Shown here: positions 1 to 9,197 of the stretch, piece by piece
How positions within the stretch are numbered: position 1 is the stretch's first letter
Layout: every line of letters starts with the position of its first letter
Assembly: GCF_005280255.1 (NCBI RefSeq)
Contig: NZ_CP040018.1
Coordinates: forward strand, 1,364,001 to 1,428,000
Direction: 5' to 3'
DNA length: 64,000 nt
Origin: Arthrobacter sp. 24S4-2
GTDB taxonomy: Bacteria; Actinomycetota; Actinomycetes; Actinomycetales; Micrococcaceae
Position numbers and translations under genes: made by a program
Notes under the pieces: model-generated
Databases searched by the model: none
Told to the model about the DNA's origin: nothing
What the model saw: the letters and a program-made list of their open reading frames with translations, nothing else

Positions 1-21
1 TCATCTCCGGGATCCTGGTTG

Positions 22-992
22 TCAGTTCGCTGATGATGCATTCGAGTACGCCTGCTGGATGACCGAGCCCCAGTACGGTCCGTACATGACCTCGGACCGG
101 CTGCCGTAGCCATAGCTGTTGATCGAGTTCTGATAGCCGCTGGAATCGGTGCCGATGAACCAGGGACCGCCGGAGGAACCGCCGGTCATGTCGCACGGGA
201 TGCCCTGGGTCTGGAACTGCGGGCTGTACGGATCATTGCTTGCCGGTCCGGTGCAACTCACCAGGGATGCGCCGTTGAACGGGGAGGCGGCGGGGTAGCC
301 GTAGGACTTGTAGGCCAGGCCGCGGGCGGCGTTGAACTGGACACCCGAAGCACCCACGACGTCGGCCAGGTTCTGGCCGTTGAGCTGGGATACGACGGCG
401 AAGCCGGTGTCGTACTGCATGTCACCGGCGGAGCTCCACTGGGTGGGGGTGTACAGGGCTTTCGCGGCCCATTTGCCGTAGGGTGCGGCGCCGTCCAGGT
501 ACGCCGGAACAAAGACGAAGTTGGTGGCGAATGCGCCCGGACCCTCGTTGACGCAGTGGCCGGCCGTGGACACGGTGCTCTTGTTGTTGGAGACCACGGA
601 GTTGCCCGAGCAGACGTAGTTGCTGCCGCCCATCGTGAAGAAGACCTTGCCGATGTGGGACACCGGACTTTCGTCGGCATGCAGCGGAGTCTTGCCCCTG
701 CCTGACTTGCCGGCAATCCTGGTGCTGGAGCCCTTTTCCACCGCCGCGGCTGACGAGGCGTTGCCGCGCTGGAGGGCCTTGCTGGCCAATACGTCGCCGG
801 GGACGGCCGTGCGCATCCGGTCGGCCGTCCAGTAGTTGGCGGCACTGCTGCTGTCCACCGACTGGGCGGCAACCTGCCCGTCCCCTGTGATGATGCGGGT
901 GCGGCGGTTGCCCCGCCGGCTGCGCAGACGGCAAGCAGTGCCGCGGCGGAGAGGCTCAGGAGGCTGGTGGCCAGAGTCTTCGTATTCGTCAT
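22..992 (-). pseudogene. Secreted trypsin/V8-like serine protease, frameshifted after the signal peptide
   Basis: A Sec signal peptide starts at the ATG at 992 (MTNTKTLATSLLSLSAAALL, then an AAGGATAAP-like cleavage region). The mature protein continues one frame away (RTRIITGDGQVAAQS, then VDSSSAANYW). All three catalytic motifs of the chymotrypsin fold are present in the second frame: STAGHC (His), MQYDTGFAVV (Asp) and TGGSSGGPW (Ser), matching the glutamyl-endopeptidase/V8-like branch. Adding one base around 895-915 rejoins signal and mature parts; a four-C run at 911-914 is a likely site. Without the repair, the only intact frame starts at a GTG at 858 and lacks any export signal. Likely an extracellular protease with a sequencing-type indel rather than a decayed gene. 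Family confident, substrate unknown. Confidence 0.8.
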
Positions 993-1268
993 GGTTGTCC
1001 TAACCAGAAGTGATGCGGCGGCCTCAGATGGTGGCCGCCGCTGGTGGAATGAACCTACCCAGCCATGACAATTTTGTAAAGCAATACACAACTCTTGTAT
1101 TGGTGGCGTTTGTAAACGCTTGCCTGGTCCTCCACGGCGTTGGCCGGGGTCATGCTACGCGCTTTCGCGGGCCCCGGTAGGCGTCAACCCGCCCTGCTCG
1201 GGTAAGTTAAGTATGTTGAAATAACGCCAGAGTTCCAGATGTATATACCTTCAGGAGACGCCCAAGCA

Positions 1269-3491
1269 ATGGCCAAGATTATCTATACCCACACTGACGA
1301 AGCGCCCATGCTGGCCACCTATTCGTTCTTGCCGATTGTCGAGGCCTATGCGTCGACTGCCGGTGTGGAAGTGGAGACCCGCGACATTTCGCTCTCTGGC
1401 CGCATCATTTCCGTGTTCGGTGACTACCTGACCGAGGAGCAGCGGATCAGTGATGCCCTCGCCGAACTGGGCGCCCTGGCTAAGAAGCCGGAAGCCAACA
1501 TCATCAAGCTGCCCAACGTCAGCGCCTCCGTTCCGCAGCTGAAGGCGGCCATCGCCGAGCTCCAGGCCCAGGGCTACGACCTCCCGGACTACCCGGACAA
1601 CCCGTCCTCTGACACCGATACGGACATCCGCTCCCGCTACGACAAGATCAAGGGCTCGGCCGTGAACCCGGTCCTGCGCGAAGGCAACTCCGACCGCCGT
1701 GCACCGCTCTCCGTCAAGAACTACGCCCGCCAGAACCCGCACTCCATGGGCGTGTGGAGCCCGGAGTCCAAGACCAACGTGGCCACCATGGCTGCCGAAG
1801 ACTTCCGCTCCAACGAGAAGTCCGTTGTCATCGAGGCTGATGACACTGTCAAGATCCAGCTGGTCAAGGAAGACGGCACCGTCAAGGTCCTCAAGCGCGG
1901 GTTCCCCGTCCTTGCCGGTGAAGTTGTGGACGGCACCGTGATGCGCGCCGCCGCGCTGGATGAATTCCTGGCTGCCCAGGTTGCCCGCGCCAAGGAAGAA
2001 GGCGTGCTCTTCTCCGCACACCTGAAGGCCACCATGATGAAGGTGTCCGACCCCATCATCTTCGGCCACGTGGTCAAGGCTTACTTCACGGAACTGTTCG
2101 ACACCTACGGTGTACAGCTCGCCGCCGCCGGCCTGAGCCCCAACAACGGCTTGGCCTCCATCCTCGGCGGCCTCGAAGAGCTGCCGGAAGATGTCCGCGA
2201 AGGCGTCCAGGCTGCCATCAAGAAGGGCCTCGAAGAAGGCCCCGCACTGGCCATGGTGGACTCCGACAAGGGCATCACCAACCTGCACGTTCCCAGCGAC
2301 ATCATCGTTGACGCTTCCATGCCCGCCATGATCCGCTCCTCCGGCCACATGTGGGGCCCCGACGGCAAGGAAGCCGATACCCTCGCCGTCCTCCCGGACA
2401 GCAGCTACGCCAGCATCTACCAGGTTGTCATCGACGACTGCCGCGCCCACGGCGCCTTTGATCCCACCACCATGGGCACCGTTCCCAACGTGGGCCTCAT
2501 GGCGCAGGCCGCCGAGGAATACGGCAGCCACGACAAGACCTTCGAGATCCAGTCGGCCGGCACGGTCCAGCTCGTGGACAGCAAGGGCAACGTCCTGATC
2601 GAACACCAGGTCTCCCCGGGCGACATCTGGCGCGCCTGCCAGGCCAAGGACGTCCCGATCCGCGACTGGGTTAAGCTGGCCGTCACCCGCGCCCGTGCCT
2701 CGGAGACCCCCGCCGTGTTCTGGCTGGACGAGGGGCGCGCCCACGACGCCAACCTGATCGCCAAGGTCAAGGAATACCTCAAGGAATACGACACCGAGGG
2801 CCTCCAGATCGAGATCATGTCCCCGGAGAAGGCCACCGCCTTCACCCTCGAGCGCATCCGCAAGGGCGAAGACACCATCTCGGTGACCGGCAACGTGCTC
2901 CGCGATTACCTCACGGACCTGTTCCCCATCCTGGAACTGGGCACCAGCGCCAAGATGCTTTCCGTGGTTCCGCTGATCAACGGCGGCGGCCTCTTCGAAA
3001 CCGGTGCAGGCGGATCCGCCCCGAAGCACGTCCAGCAGCTGCTGAAGGAAAACCACCTGCGCTGGGACAGCCTGGGTGAATTCCTGGCCCTCGCCGTGAG
3101 CTTCGAGCACCTCGCGACCACCACGGGCAACAAGCGTGCACAGGTTCTCGCCGACACCCTGGACCGCGCCACCGGCACGTTCCTGCTCGAAAACAAGTCC
3201 CCGCGCCGCAAGGTGGGGGAGCTGGACAACCGTGGAAGCCACTTCTACCTCGCCAAGTATTGGGCGCAGGAACTGGCCAAGCAGACCGACGACGCCGAGC
3301 TGGCCGCCGACTTCACCGCAGTTTCCGAGGCACTCACTTCCAACGAGGACGCCATCGTGGCCGAGCTGCTCGCGGTCCAGGGCTCCCCGGTGGACATCGG
3401 AGGTTACTACCACCCGGACGTCGCCAAGGTTGCCTCGGTAATGCGCCCGTCCGCGACGTTCACTGAAGTGCTGTCCGGACTGGCCAAGTAG
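1269..3491 (+). CDS. icd: Isocitrate dehydrogenase, NADP-dependent, monomeric type
   Basis: The 740-residue product ([20 protein letters not shown]...) is the expected size for the monomeric (about 80 kDa) isocitrate dehydrogenase found in Corynebacterium, Arthrobacter and Azotobacter, unlike the dimeric 45-kDa enzyme. It converts isocitrate and NADP+ to 2-oxoglutarate, CO2 and NADPH in the cytosolic TCA cycle. Internal landmarks include [26 protein letters not shown] and [13 protein letters not shown]. The ATG at 1269 is chosen because AGGAG at 1253-1257 is well spaced; an upstream in-frame ATG at 1239 lacks a ribosome-binding site. It is monocistronic, followed by a strong terminator. Confidence 0.97.
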   Translation: MAKIIYTHTDEAPMLATYSFLPIVEAYASTAGVEVETRDISLSGRIISVFGDYLTEEQRISDALAELGALAKKPEANIIKLPNVSASVPQLKAAIAELQAQGYDLPDYPDNPSSDTDTDIRSRYDKIKGSAVNPVLREGNSDRRAPLSVKNYARQNPHSMGVWSPESKTNVATMAAEDFRSNEKSVVIEADDTVKIQLVKEDGTVKVLKRGFPVLAGEVVDGTVMRAAALDEFLAAQVARAKEEGVLFSAHLKATMMKVSDPIIFGHVVKAYFTELFDTYGVQLAAAGLSPNNGLASILGGLEELPEDVREGVQAAIKKGLEEGPALAMVDSDKGITNLHVPSDIIVDASMPAMIRSSGHMWGPDGKEADTLAVLPDSSYASIYQVVIDDCRAHGAFDPTTMGTVPNVGLMAQAAEEYGSHDKTFEIQSAGTVQLVDSKGNVLIEHQVSPGDIWRACQAKDVPIRDWVKLAVTRARASETPAVFWLDEGRAHDANLIAKVKEYLKEYDTEGLQIEIMSPEKATAFTLERIRKGEDTISVTGNVLRDYLTDLFPILELGTSAKMLSVVPLINGGGLFETGAGGSAPKHVQQLLKENHLRWDSLGEFLALAVSFEHLATTTGNKRAQVLADTLDRATGTFLLENKSPRRKVGELDNRGSHFYLAKYWAQELAKQTDDAELAADFTAVSEALTSNEDAIVAELLAVQGSPVDIGGYYHPDVAKVASVMRPSATFTEVLSGLAK

Positions 3492-3513
3492 CCGGAACCG
3501 CAAAGCGCACGAA

Positions 3514-3546
3514 CGCCCCGCCTCCCTAGTGGGGGCGGGGCGTTTT
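3514..3546 (+). terminator. Rho-independent terminator of icd
   Basis: A perfect 9-bp GC stem (CGCCCCGCC at 3514-3522 with GGCGGGGCG at 3534-3542) is followed directly by TTTT, 23 bases after the icd stop codon. Confidence 0.85.
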
Positions 3547-3556
3547 CGCGTGGTCT

Positions 3557-3588
3557 GCGTCGTGCCACATAGGCGTCGTGCCACATAG
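3557..3588. repeat. 16-bp tandem duplication between icd and the SRPBCC gene
   Basis: The unit GCGTCGTGCCACATAG occurs twice head to tail (3557-3572 and 3573-3588), followed by a partial third start (GCGTCA). It lies in the convergent intergenic gap just past the icd terminator. No function is evident; it looks like a local slippage duplication. Confidence 0.8.
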
Positions 3589-3611
3589 GCGTCAGTGCCG
3601 CCGCCGCCGCG

Positions 3612-4244
3612 TCAGCGCCGAACGTGCTTGCCGAACGGCGGCTCCGTAGCCATGCCCGGATCGGTGTTCACGGGGCGTTCAGTGGGCACGGCGTCGTAAC
3701 CGACTTCTTCCTCCAGCGGGACGGCCGTTGTGGCAGCGAGCGGAATTTCCGCCGTCGTGCTGGTTCCGCTGACGGCTCCACCGCTGACCTCACCCGAGGT
3801 GACACGTTCGCGCCAGGCGCCCGTCTCCACCTCGCGTTCCTCGATGAACTTCTTGAACCGTTTGAGGTCCGAAGCCACTTGGTGCGAATCCATTCCGACG
3901 GCGGCACCGAGCTTCTCCACGGCGGAGTCAGGTTCCCAGGCCAGTTCAACGCTGACCTTGGTTTCGGTGGGGCTCAGCGCCTCGAACCACACAGTTCCGG
4001 CGTTGCGCGGTTCGTCCAGGCTTTCCCACGTGACGCACTTGTCCGGCTGCTGAACGGTGATTTGGGCGTCATAGTCCCGCTTGACGCCGGCGATGCTGGT
4101 CTCGAAGTGGACGGTGGTGTCGTCGAGCTGCCGGACGGCGTCCACTCCGCTCATGAAGTGGGGAAAGTCCTGGAACTGGGTCCACTGGTTGTAGGCCTGG
4201 CTCAGCGGGACACTCACATTAATGGATTCCTGGACAGTTGCCAT
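3612..4244 (-). CDS. SRPBCC (START/polyketide-cyclase-like) family protein
   Basis: The 210-residue protein begins MATVQESINVSVPLSQAYNQ, followed by WTQFQDFPHFMSGV and a VTWESLDEPRNAGTVWF region. This is the pattern of the SRPBCC/cyclase-dehydrase helix-grip fold, residues about 1-145. The C-terminal 65 residues are Thr/Pro/Ala-rich and probably disordered. The fold binds a hydrophobic ligand; the ligand is unknown. The ATG at 4244 is preferred because GGAG lies 10 bases upstream; a GTG at 4250 would be only 4 bases from it. It is monocistronic and convergent with icd. Confidence 0.8.
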   Translation of the reverse strand: MATVQESINVSVPLSQAYNQWTQFQDFPHFMSGVDAVRQLDDTTVHFETSIAGVKRDYDAQITVQQPDKCVTWESLDEPRNAGTVWFEALSPTETKVSVELAWEPDSAVEKLGAAVGMDSHQVASDLKRFKKFIEEREVETGAWRERVTSGEVSGGAVSGTSTTAEIPLAATTAVPLEEEVGYDAVPTERPVNTDPGMATEPPFGKHVRR

Positions 4245-4481
4245 GCGCACATCACTCCTTCAGCTGGCGGACGCGTCGGTCCGCGGTTCTGATCTCTTTG
4301 CAGGCTTTGTGGGCCCCGTTAACCAACCTAGCGGCAATCACCACAAATCGTAAGCTTGCTGAGGAATGCCCCTTGATCCGTTGTGGTTGAACGCTATCTT
4401 CCCTAGAGTGCTAAGCAGGCTTAGTTTCCGGTTGAAGGGCCGGATGTAGCTACGGATTGTCGATGCCGAGGAGAAATTCCC

Positions 4482-5571
4482 ATGACAAAAGACCCCAACG
4501 TCCAGATTCCCGGTGCCGTATCGAGCGAGCCGCCCAGTGTTGCAGAGCCGACCGAACCGCGTAAACCGCTGCCGCCCAAACCTGACAAGGCCCCGAAGCG
4601 GTTTCGCCAACAGGGACCCCCACCGGAGCCCCGGCCCACTCCAGGGCGCAGTCCGGGGCCTACCTCACCACTGCGCAGGGCCTTAGGCTCCAGGATACCG
4701 ACCACTCCCTGAAGGCCGGACGGCCTGGACCCGTTCTAGCAGGTCGCTTTCCACCCAGGCCACTTGGTGCCGGGCATCGACGTCACCAATGATCCGCTGC
4801 TGCAGGTAAGGCTCTTCTCCTACATCGATACCCAGATTTCCAGGCTGGGCGGCCCGAACTTCGGACAGATCCCGATCAACCGCCCGCAGGCGCCCGTCAA
4901 CGACATGCTCCGGGACGGTATGCACCAGCAGGCTGTTCACGGGGGAGCAGCCCCTTACCACCCCAATTCTCTCGACGGAGGCTGTCCCTTCCTCGCCGGA
5001 GCCGATCTCAGCGCGTTCGTGGACGTTCCCGAGCAGCTGGCGGCGGTCAAGGAACGGAAGTCGCCGGCGTCGTTCGAAGATCAGGTGGCCGACGCTGAAC
5101 TGAGCCCCGCGCTATTCCAGATAGGCGGGACCTGGCCTGTAAAGGGCCGCGTGGTGGGCATTGTGGCCGACTCATCCAGCGACCTGGAGACCGTGCGCAC
5201 GGCCCGTCTGGCGTTGAACGCCGCCGGGATGGTCCCGTTGGTCATCGCTCTGTCCGGCGGGTACTTGGGCGGGGATGCCGACGGCGGGGTCCCGGTTCGC
5301 GCCGGACGCCGAGCAAGGACTCGATGCAAAGGCCGGGGAACCCGGGGCGACCCTCGATCCCCGGGTGATTCTCCTGCTTTCCGAGACCTTGCGCCACGCG
5401 AAGGCGATCGGCGGCTGGGGCTCGGGCGCCGCCGTCGTGGACGCCGCGAGCATTCCGCAGGATGCACCCGGCGTCGTCGTTGGAGAAGGGGCTGACCAAG
5501 TGGTTTCGCAGATCCGGGAACTCCTCGCCTGGCACCGGGGATGGGAGCGCTTCCCGGCATCAGGAGCCTGA
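4482..5571 (+). pseudogene. katE: Large-subunit (HPII/KatE, clade 2) catalase remnant with several internal deletions
   Basis: Start and RBS are intact (GAGGAG before ATG 4482), and the N-terminus MTKDPNVQIPG is catalase-like. The frame then shifts near 4632-4640 into SGAYLTTAQGLRL and DTDHSLKAG, typical of KatE before the haem core. Near 4736-4739 the sequence jumps straight to QVAFHPGHLVPGIDVTNDP. Several hundred residues of the barrel are therefore missing, including the catalytic His/Asn and probably the haem-ligand Tyr. A second gap joins SPASFEDQ to VADAELSPAL near 5085, and a third, out of frame, falls near 5300 in the C-terminal flavodoxin/GATase-like domain. That domain resumes as DAKAGEPGATLDP and ends ERFPASGA. 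It cannot encode an active catalase. Confidence 0.88.
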
Positions 5572-5610
5572 TTCTCAAGGAAAAAATGGGTGCTAGTGCG
5601 CCTGCAGACC

Positions 5611-5669
5611 AAGGCAAGGACGGTTGGATCCTGGTGGCGGGAGCGCCAGAAGTCAGCCGTCCTTGCCTT
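5611..5669. terminator. Long inverted repeat, probable bidirectional terminator
   Basis: Arms of 16 bases at 5611-5626 (AAGGCAAGGACGGTTG) and 5654-5669 pair with one mismatch or wobble. They lie between the converging katE remnant and the lipoprotein gene, and the right arm overlaps the lipoprotein stop codon. There is no clear U-tract, so the terminator role is inferred from position. Confidence 0.5.
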
Positions 5670-6129
5670 TGCCCTTTTCGCCTTTGCCGGGTCCGGGGTT
5701 CCCTTGGGCCGGCGCCGGTGCTTCTGGCGCTGGCGGAACGGCGGCCTGTGAAGCCTGGGCGGCGGCTGCAGCGGCAGCTGCTTCGGCCGCGGCGCCTGCG
5801 GCCTGTGCCGCTGTCAGGTCAGCGCGAACCGCGTCGACTGCCTTCATGATGCTCTGGTGACGCTTGAAGGACACGTTTCCAGCTGCAGCCGCGGCGTCGA
5901 CTTGCACGGCGAGCTCGTCCAGTGACTTCAGGGCTCCGGCCGGGTCCTTGCCGGCCGCGGACTGGGAAACAGCCAGGACCTTGGCCTGAAGCTGTTGCGC
6001 GGCGTCACTTTCGAGGTCCGGAGCAGCCGAGCTGCAGCCTGCCAGGGCTGCGGAAAGCAGCCCCGCAGCAAGAACCGTCTTCCAGCGCGGCAGCGATGGG
6101 CGACGGTGGAGCGTGCAAGTCCACTTCAC
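5653..6129 (-). CDS. Alanine-rich secreted lipoprotein next to a Ser/Thr kinase
   Basis: The 158-residue protein has a lipoprotein signal: basic N-terminus (HRRPSLPRWK), hydrophobic stretch, and lipobox LAGC with the lipidated Cys at about residue 32. The mature part is predicted helical and very Ala-rich (residues 75-130). It ends in a Pro/Gly/Lys tail (GPGKGEKGKGKDG) that could contact anionic wall polymers. Its start overlaps the end of the kinase gene by four bases, implying translational coupling and a shared membrane role. No enzymatic domain is recognised. Confidence 0.75.
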   Translation of the reverse strand: MKWTCTLHRRPSLPRWKTVLAAGLLSAALAGCSSAAPDLESDAAQQLQAKVLAVSQSAAGKDPAGALKSLDELAVQVDAAAAAGNVSFKRHQSIMKAVDAVRADLTAAQAAGAAAEAAAAAAAAQASQAAVPPAPEAPAPAQGNPGPGKGEKGKGKDG

Positions 6130-7339
6130 GGTTCCACGCTCTTCTGTAGTTGGTCCAGATGTTCGCCCAGGGTGCCGGTCACGGCGGGGTATTGAACAGG
6201 ATCAGGAGTCCCGGGGGCTTTGACGGACAGCAGGATGATGGCCGCAACTGCGAGCAGCGCAACGACCAAGGCCAATGCAGCAGCCAGCTTGCCCTTGCCG
6301 CCCGGGAATCGAAGCCGAAGACTGAATCGCTTGCGTGCCGGGGCGTTGACATGTGTTGCCAAGGTGGCGGTATTGACCGAGCGGGATTCCGTGACCGCTG
6401 TCCTGGCGTACTCCGGCGCTACGAGCGGCGGTCGCGACGGCGGCGCGGGAAGCACTCGTGTTGGTTCCCCGGCTAATGTTCCAGGGGCGGACTCCGGGGA
6501 GATTAGCGCCTGCCGGAGGGCGGTCTCGAGCTCTGCAGCCGTCGGCCGCTCCATAGGATCAACGGCAGTCATGGAGCGGAGCAGCGTGGCCCACTCCACG
6601 GGAACGTCACTGGGGATCAGCGGAGCCCGGTGCAGGCGTGCCACAGCCGATTCAACGGCACTCCCGGGGTACTCCACAGCGCCTTTGATGCACTCGAGCA
6701 GCACGAGTCCCAGCGAATAGATATCGCTGGCGGGCCCAAGATCGGCGCCGCGCGCTTGTTCGGGACTCAGGTACGCAGCAGTCCCCACCATGGTGCCGGT
6801 TGCCGTTAGCCGCGTTCCGTCGATGATCCGTGCAATGCCGAAATCCGACAGTTTGGGGCGCAACGGTTCGCCGGGCCGGACCTGCACCAACAAGATGTTG
6901 GCCGGTTTGATGTCCCGGTGGATGATTCCCAGATTGTGGACGTAGGCCAGGGCGCCGGCGACCCCCGCTCCGATCACGGCGAGTTCATCGAGCGGCACCG
7001 GGCTGTGCCGGATCCTGCTCCGAAGGTCCTGCCCTCAATCAGCTCCATGGTGAGGAACGGGCGGGGCTCTTCGGGCACCCGGGAATCGATTCCGGCGTCG
7101 AACAGTGTCACAAGGCTTGGGTGGTTCAGCGTGGCGAGGAGTTCGATCTCCGCCTCTTGGCGCTTGAGCTCGTCGGCGTCGGCCGATTGCGGTGCAAAAA
7201 GTTTGAGGGCAACGTCACGGCCAAGGTTTTCGTCCTTGGCTGTGTAGACCGATGCCATGCCGCCGCGTCCGATGACCGCGCCGAGACGGTAACGGCCACC
7301 CAGGATATCGGCCGTCAGTTCACTGCGTGAACTCTCCAC
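6126..7339 (-). pseudogene. Membrane-anchored Ser/Thr protein kinase (Hanks type), one frameshift
   Basis: The first frame (7339 down to about 7021) carries the N-lobe: GRYRLGAVIGRGGMASVY glycine loop and the VALKLF lysine. The second frame carries the C-lobe: HRDIKPANILL catalytic loop, SDFGIAR (DFG) and GTAAYLSPEQARG. A juxtamembrane linker, one membrane helix (LAAALALVVALLAVAAIILL) and a short outer tail without PASTA repeats follow. The frames join as EGRTF-(R)-SRIRHSPVPLDEL if one base is added near 7019-7021. All catalytic elements are preserved, so a sequencing indel is more likely than decay. It overlaps the downstream lipoprotein gene by four bases. Confidence 0.85.
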
Positions 7340-7464
7340 GATGTACCCGTCCTCTTCTGCCTTCCGACGGAACGCACTCCAAGAATGATACGGGGACGGG
7401 TACCCGATTCCATAAGGGTGCTTTGCAGTGGGCTTCCATTTCGGCTGCCAGGATCGGCGGACGC

Positions 7465-7500
7465 TTGGCCCGGGAAGACTTGACGGTCCTCCCGGGCCAA
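7465..7500 (-). terminator. Hairpin after the LAXTG surface-protein gene
   Basis: A perfect 11-bp inverted repeat (TTGGCCCGGGA at 7465-7475, TCCCGGGCCAA at 7490-7500) lies 65 bases past the stop of the minus-strand repeat-protein gene and upstream of the kinase gene. There is no long T-tract. Confidence 0.55.
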
Positions 7501-7565
7501 ACCCCTTGAAATGCCGGGGCGGGGCGGCCGGGTGCCGGTAGCACAGTCACCCGACCGCTTGCGCG

Positions 7566-9113
7566 CTACGCCTTCTTGCGCCGCGAGAACACCAGCATGA
7601 TGACGATGCCGATGGCGAGGAGAAGCAGCGCCGCCGTCACGAGTTCGACATTGGCCCCCGTGCTGGCAAGCATCGGCGACTTGGCGGCCGTGGCGGCATT
7701 GGCATTGGTACCAGCCGGCGTTGCAGCCGAGGGATTCATGCCGGCAGCGGCACCGCTCGGGCTGCTAATACCCGGGAGCGTGCCACCCGGAACGACGCCG
7801 GTAGCAGCGCCACCCGGATTATTGATACCCGGGACAGTGCCACCGGGAACAGTGCCGCCAGTTGAAGGTCCGCCTATTGCGGGCGCTCCGGCAATACCCA
7901 GGTCAGTACCCAGATTGACGCCCAGGTCCACACCAAGGTCGCCTGTCGTGTCAGTGACGGTATCGATGGTGCCGGTGTTGGTGCCGAGGTTGAGGTCGAC
8001 AAGTGCGCCGAGATCAGCGGTGGTGTTGTCGGTTCCCGTGGTGTCCGGTGCGGTGGTGCCGAGGTTGTCGTCGACGACGGCGCCGAGGTCGGCGGTGGTG
8101 TCCGGTGCGGTTGTTCCTGCGCCGATGCTGCCGCCAAGGTTCACGTCGACAAGTGCGTTGACGTCTGCCGTGGTGCTGTCGGACGCTGTGGTGCCCGTGC
8201 CCGTGCCCGTGCCCGTGCTGCCGCCGAGGTTGACGTCGGCAAGTGCGTTGACGTCTGCCGTGGTGCTGTCGGACGCTGTGGTGCCCGTGCCCGTGCCCGT
8301 GCCGGTGCCCGTGCCCGTGCTGCCGCCGAGGTTGTCGTCGACGACGGCGCCGAGGTCGGCGGTGGTGTCCGGTGCGGTTGTTCCTGCGCCGATGCTGCCG
8401 CCAAGGTTCACGTCGACAAGTGCGTTGACGTCTGCCGTGGTGCTGTCGGACGCTGTGGTGCCCGTGCCCGTGCCCGTGCTGCCGCCGAGGTTGACGTCGG
8501 CAAGTGCGTTGACGTCTGCCGTGGTGCTGTCGGACGCTGTGGTGCCCGTGCCCGTGCCCGTGCCGGTGCCCGTGCTGCCGCCGAGGTTGTCGTCGACGAC
8601 GGCGCCGAGGTCGGCGGTGGTGTCCGGTGCGGTTGTTCCTGCGCCGATGCTACCGCCAAGGTTCACGTCGACAAGTGCGTTGACGTCTGCCGTGGTGTTG
8701 CCAGACGCTGCGGTGCCCGTGCCCGTGCCAAGGTTCACGTCGACAAGTGCGCCGAGATCAGCGGTGGTGTTGTCGGTTCCGGCGGTGCCGGTGTTGGTGC
8801 CGAGGTTGACGTCGACGACGGCGCCGAGGTCGGCGGTGGTGTCCGGTGCGGTTGTTCCTGCGCCGATGCTACCGCCAAGGTTCACGTCGGCAAGTGCGTT
8901 GACGTCTGCCGTGGTGTTGTCCGGCGTTGAGTCACCCAGCAGACCCAACGACGAGTTGGCGGTAACCGCCGCTGAGACCGTGGCGGTGGTGCCGGATAAG
9001 AGACCATCCGACCCGCTCGTTGTGTCCGCTGCGCTGGCAGCGGTGGTGCCGAGGGCTAGTAACCCTCCGGCAAAGAGGGTGCTGAGCAGCCCTCTGCGGA
9101 TATTTGCATGCAT
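7566..9113 (-). CDS. LAXTG-anchored repeat-rich cell-surface protein
   Basis: The 515-residue protein has a signal peptide (MHANIRRGLLSTLFAGGLLA, cleavage near ASA-ADTT). Residues about 65-385 contain about 12 copies of a 14-residue motif (TTADVNALADVNLG or TTADLGAVVDDNLG). They are separated by Gly/Thr spacers of variable length (GTGTGTG). A Pro/Gly linker follows. The C-terminus is a sorting signal: LASTG, a hydrophobic helix (VELVTAALLLLAIGIVIMLV), then RRKK. LAXTG is the motif used by actinobacterial class E sortases, so wall anchoring is inferred; no sortase gene is in this window. The Asp/Asn-rich motif could bind cations or self-assemble. Function unknown. Confidence 0.85.
   Translation of the reverse strand: MHANIRRGLLSTLFAGGLLALGTTAASAADTTSGSDGLLSGTTATVSAAVTANSSLGLLGDSTPDNTTADVNALADVNLGGSIGAGTTAPDTTADLGAVVDVNLGTNTGTAGTDNTTADLGALVDVNLGTGTGTAASGNTTADVNALVDVNLGGSIGAGTTAPDTTADLGAVVDDNLGGSTGTGTGTGTGTTASDSTTADVNALADVNLGGSTGTGTGTTASDSTTADVNALVDVNLGGSIGAGTTAPDTTADLGAVVDDNLGGSTGTGTGTGTGTGTTASDSTTADVNALADVNLGGSTGTGTGTGTTASDSTTADVNALVDVNLGGSIGAGTTAPDTTADLGAVVDDNLGTTAPDTTGTDNTTADLGALVDLNLGTNTGTIDTVTDTTGDLGVDLGVNLGTDLGIAGAPAIGGPSTGGTVPGGTVPGINNPGGAATGVVPGGTLPGISSPSGAAAGMNPSAATPAGTNANAATAAKSPMLASTGANVELVTAALLLLAIGIVIMLVFSRRKKA
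8061..8640. repeat. Tandem 267/255-bp macro-repeat with a GTGCCC hexamer array inside the surface-protein gene
   Basis: The landmark GAGGTTGTCGTCGACGACGG recurs at 8061, 8328 and 8583, giving unit lengths of 267 and 255 bases. The 12-base difference equals two GTGCCC hexamers. Each unit encodes three protein repeats. The hexamer encodes Gly-Thr, so its gain or loss keeps the frame while changing spacer length. Confidence 0.85.
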
Positions 9114-9197
9114 TGTGATTTCTCCTGAAAGTTGTTGATGGGCGCGCAGGGCAGCCCGGATGGCCGTGTTCCGCGCAAAACCGCGGCAGGGGCCCGA

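Noticed and set aside
1251..3584. Long open frame antisense to icd (777 codons)
   Set aside because: It mirrors the icd codon structure in high-GC DNA, has no recognisable motif, and icd is certain on the other strand.
6974..7339. Kinase N-lobe frame as a separate small protein, or a programmed frameshift
   Set aside because: No slippery heptamer or downstream structure is evident, and six other genes in the window show the same one-base loss, so an indel error is the better explanation.
8061..8640. Regular repeats as a possible CRISPR array
   Set aside because: Repeats are contiguous, coding, in frame and differ by hexamer number; there are no unique spacers and no cas genes.
7576..9138. 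520-codon frame opposite the LAXTG surface protein
   Set aside because: It is a Val/Pro/Ser shadow of the repeats on the other strand, and lacks a signal peptide or domain logic; the minus-strand product has a signal peptide and a sorting signal.
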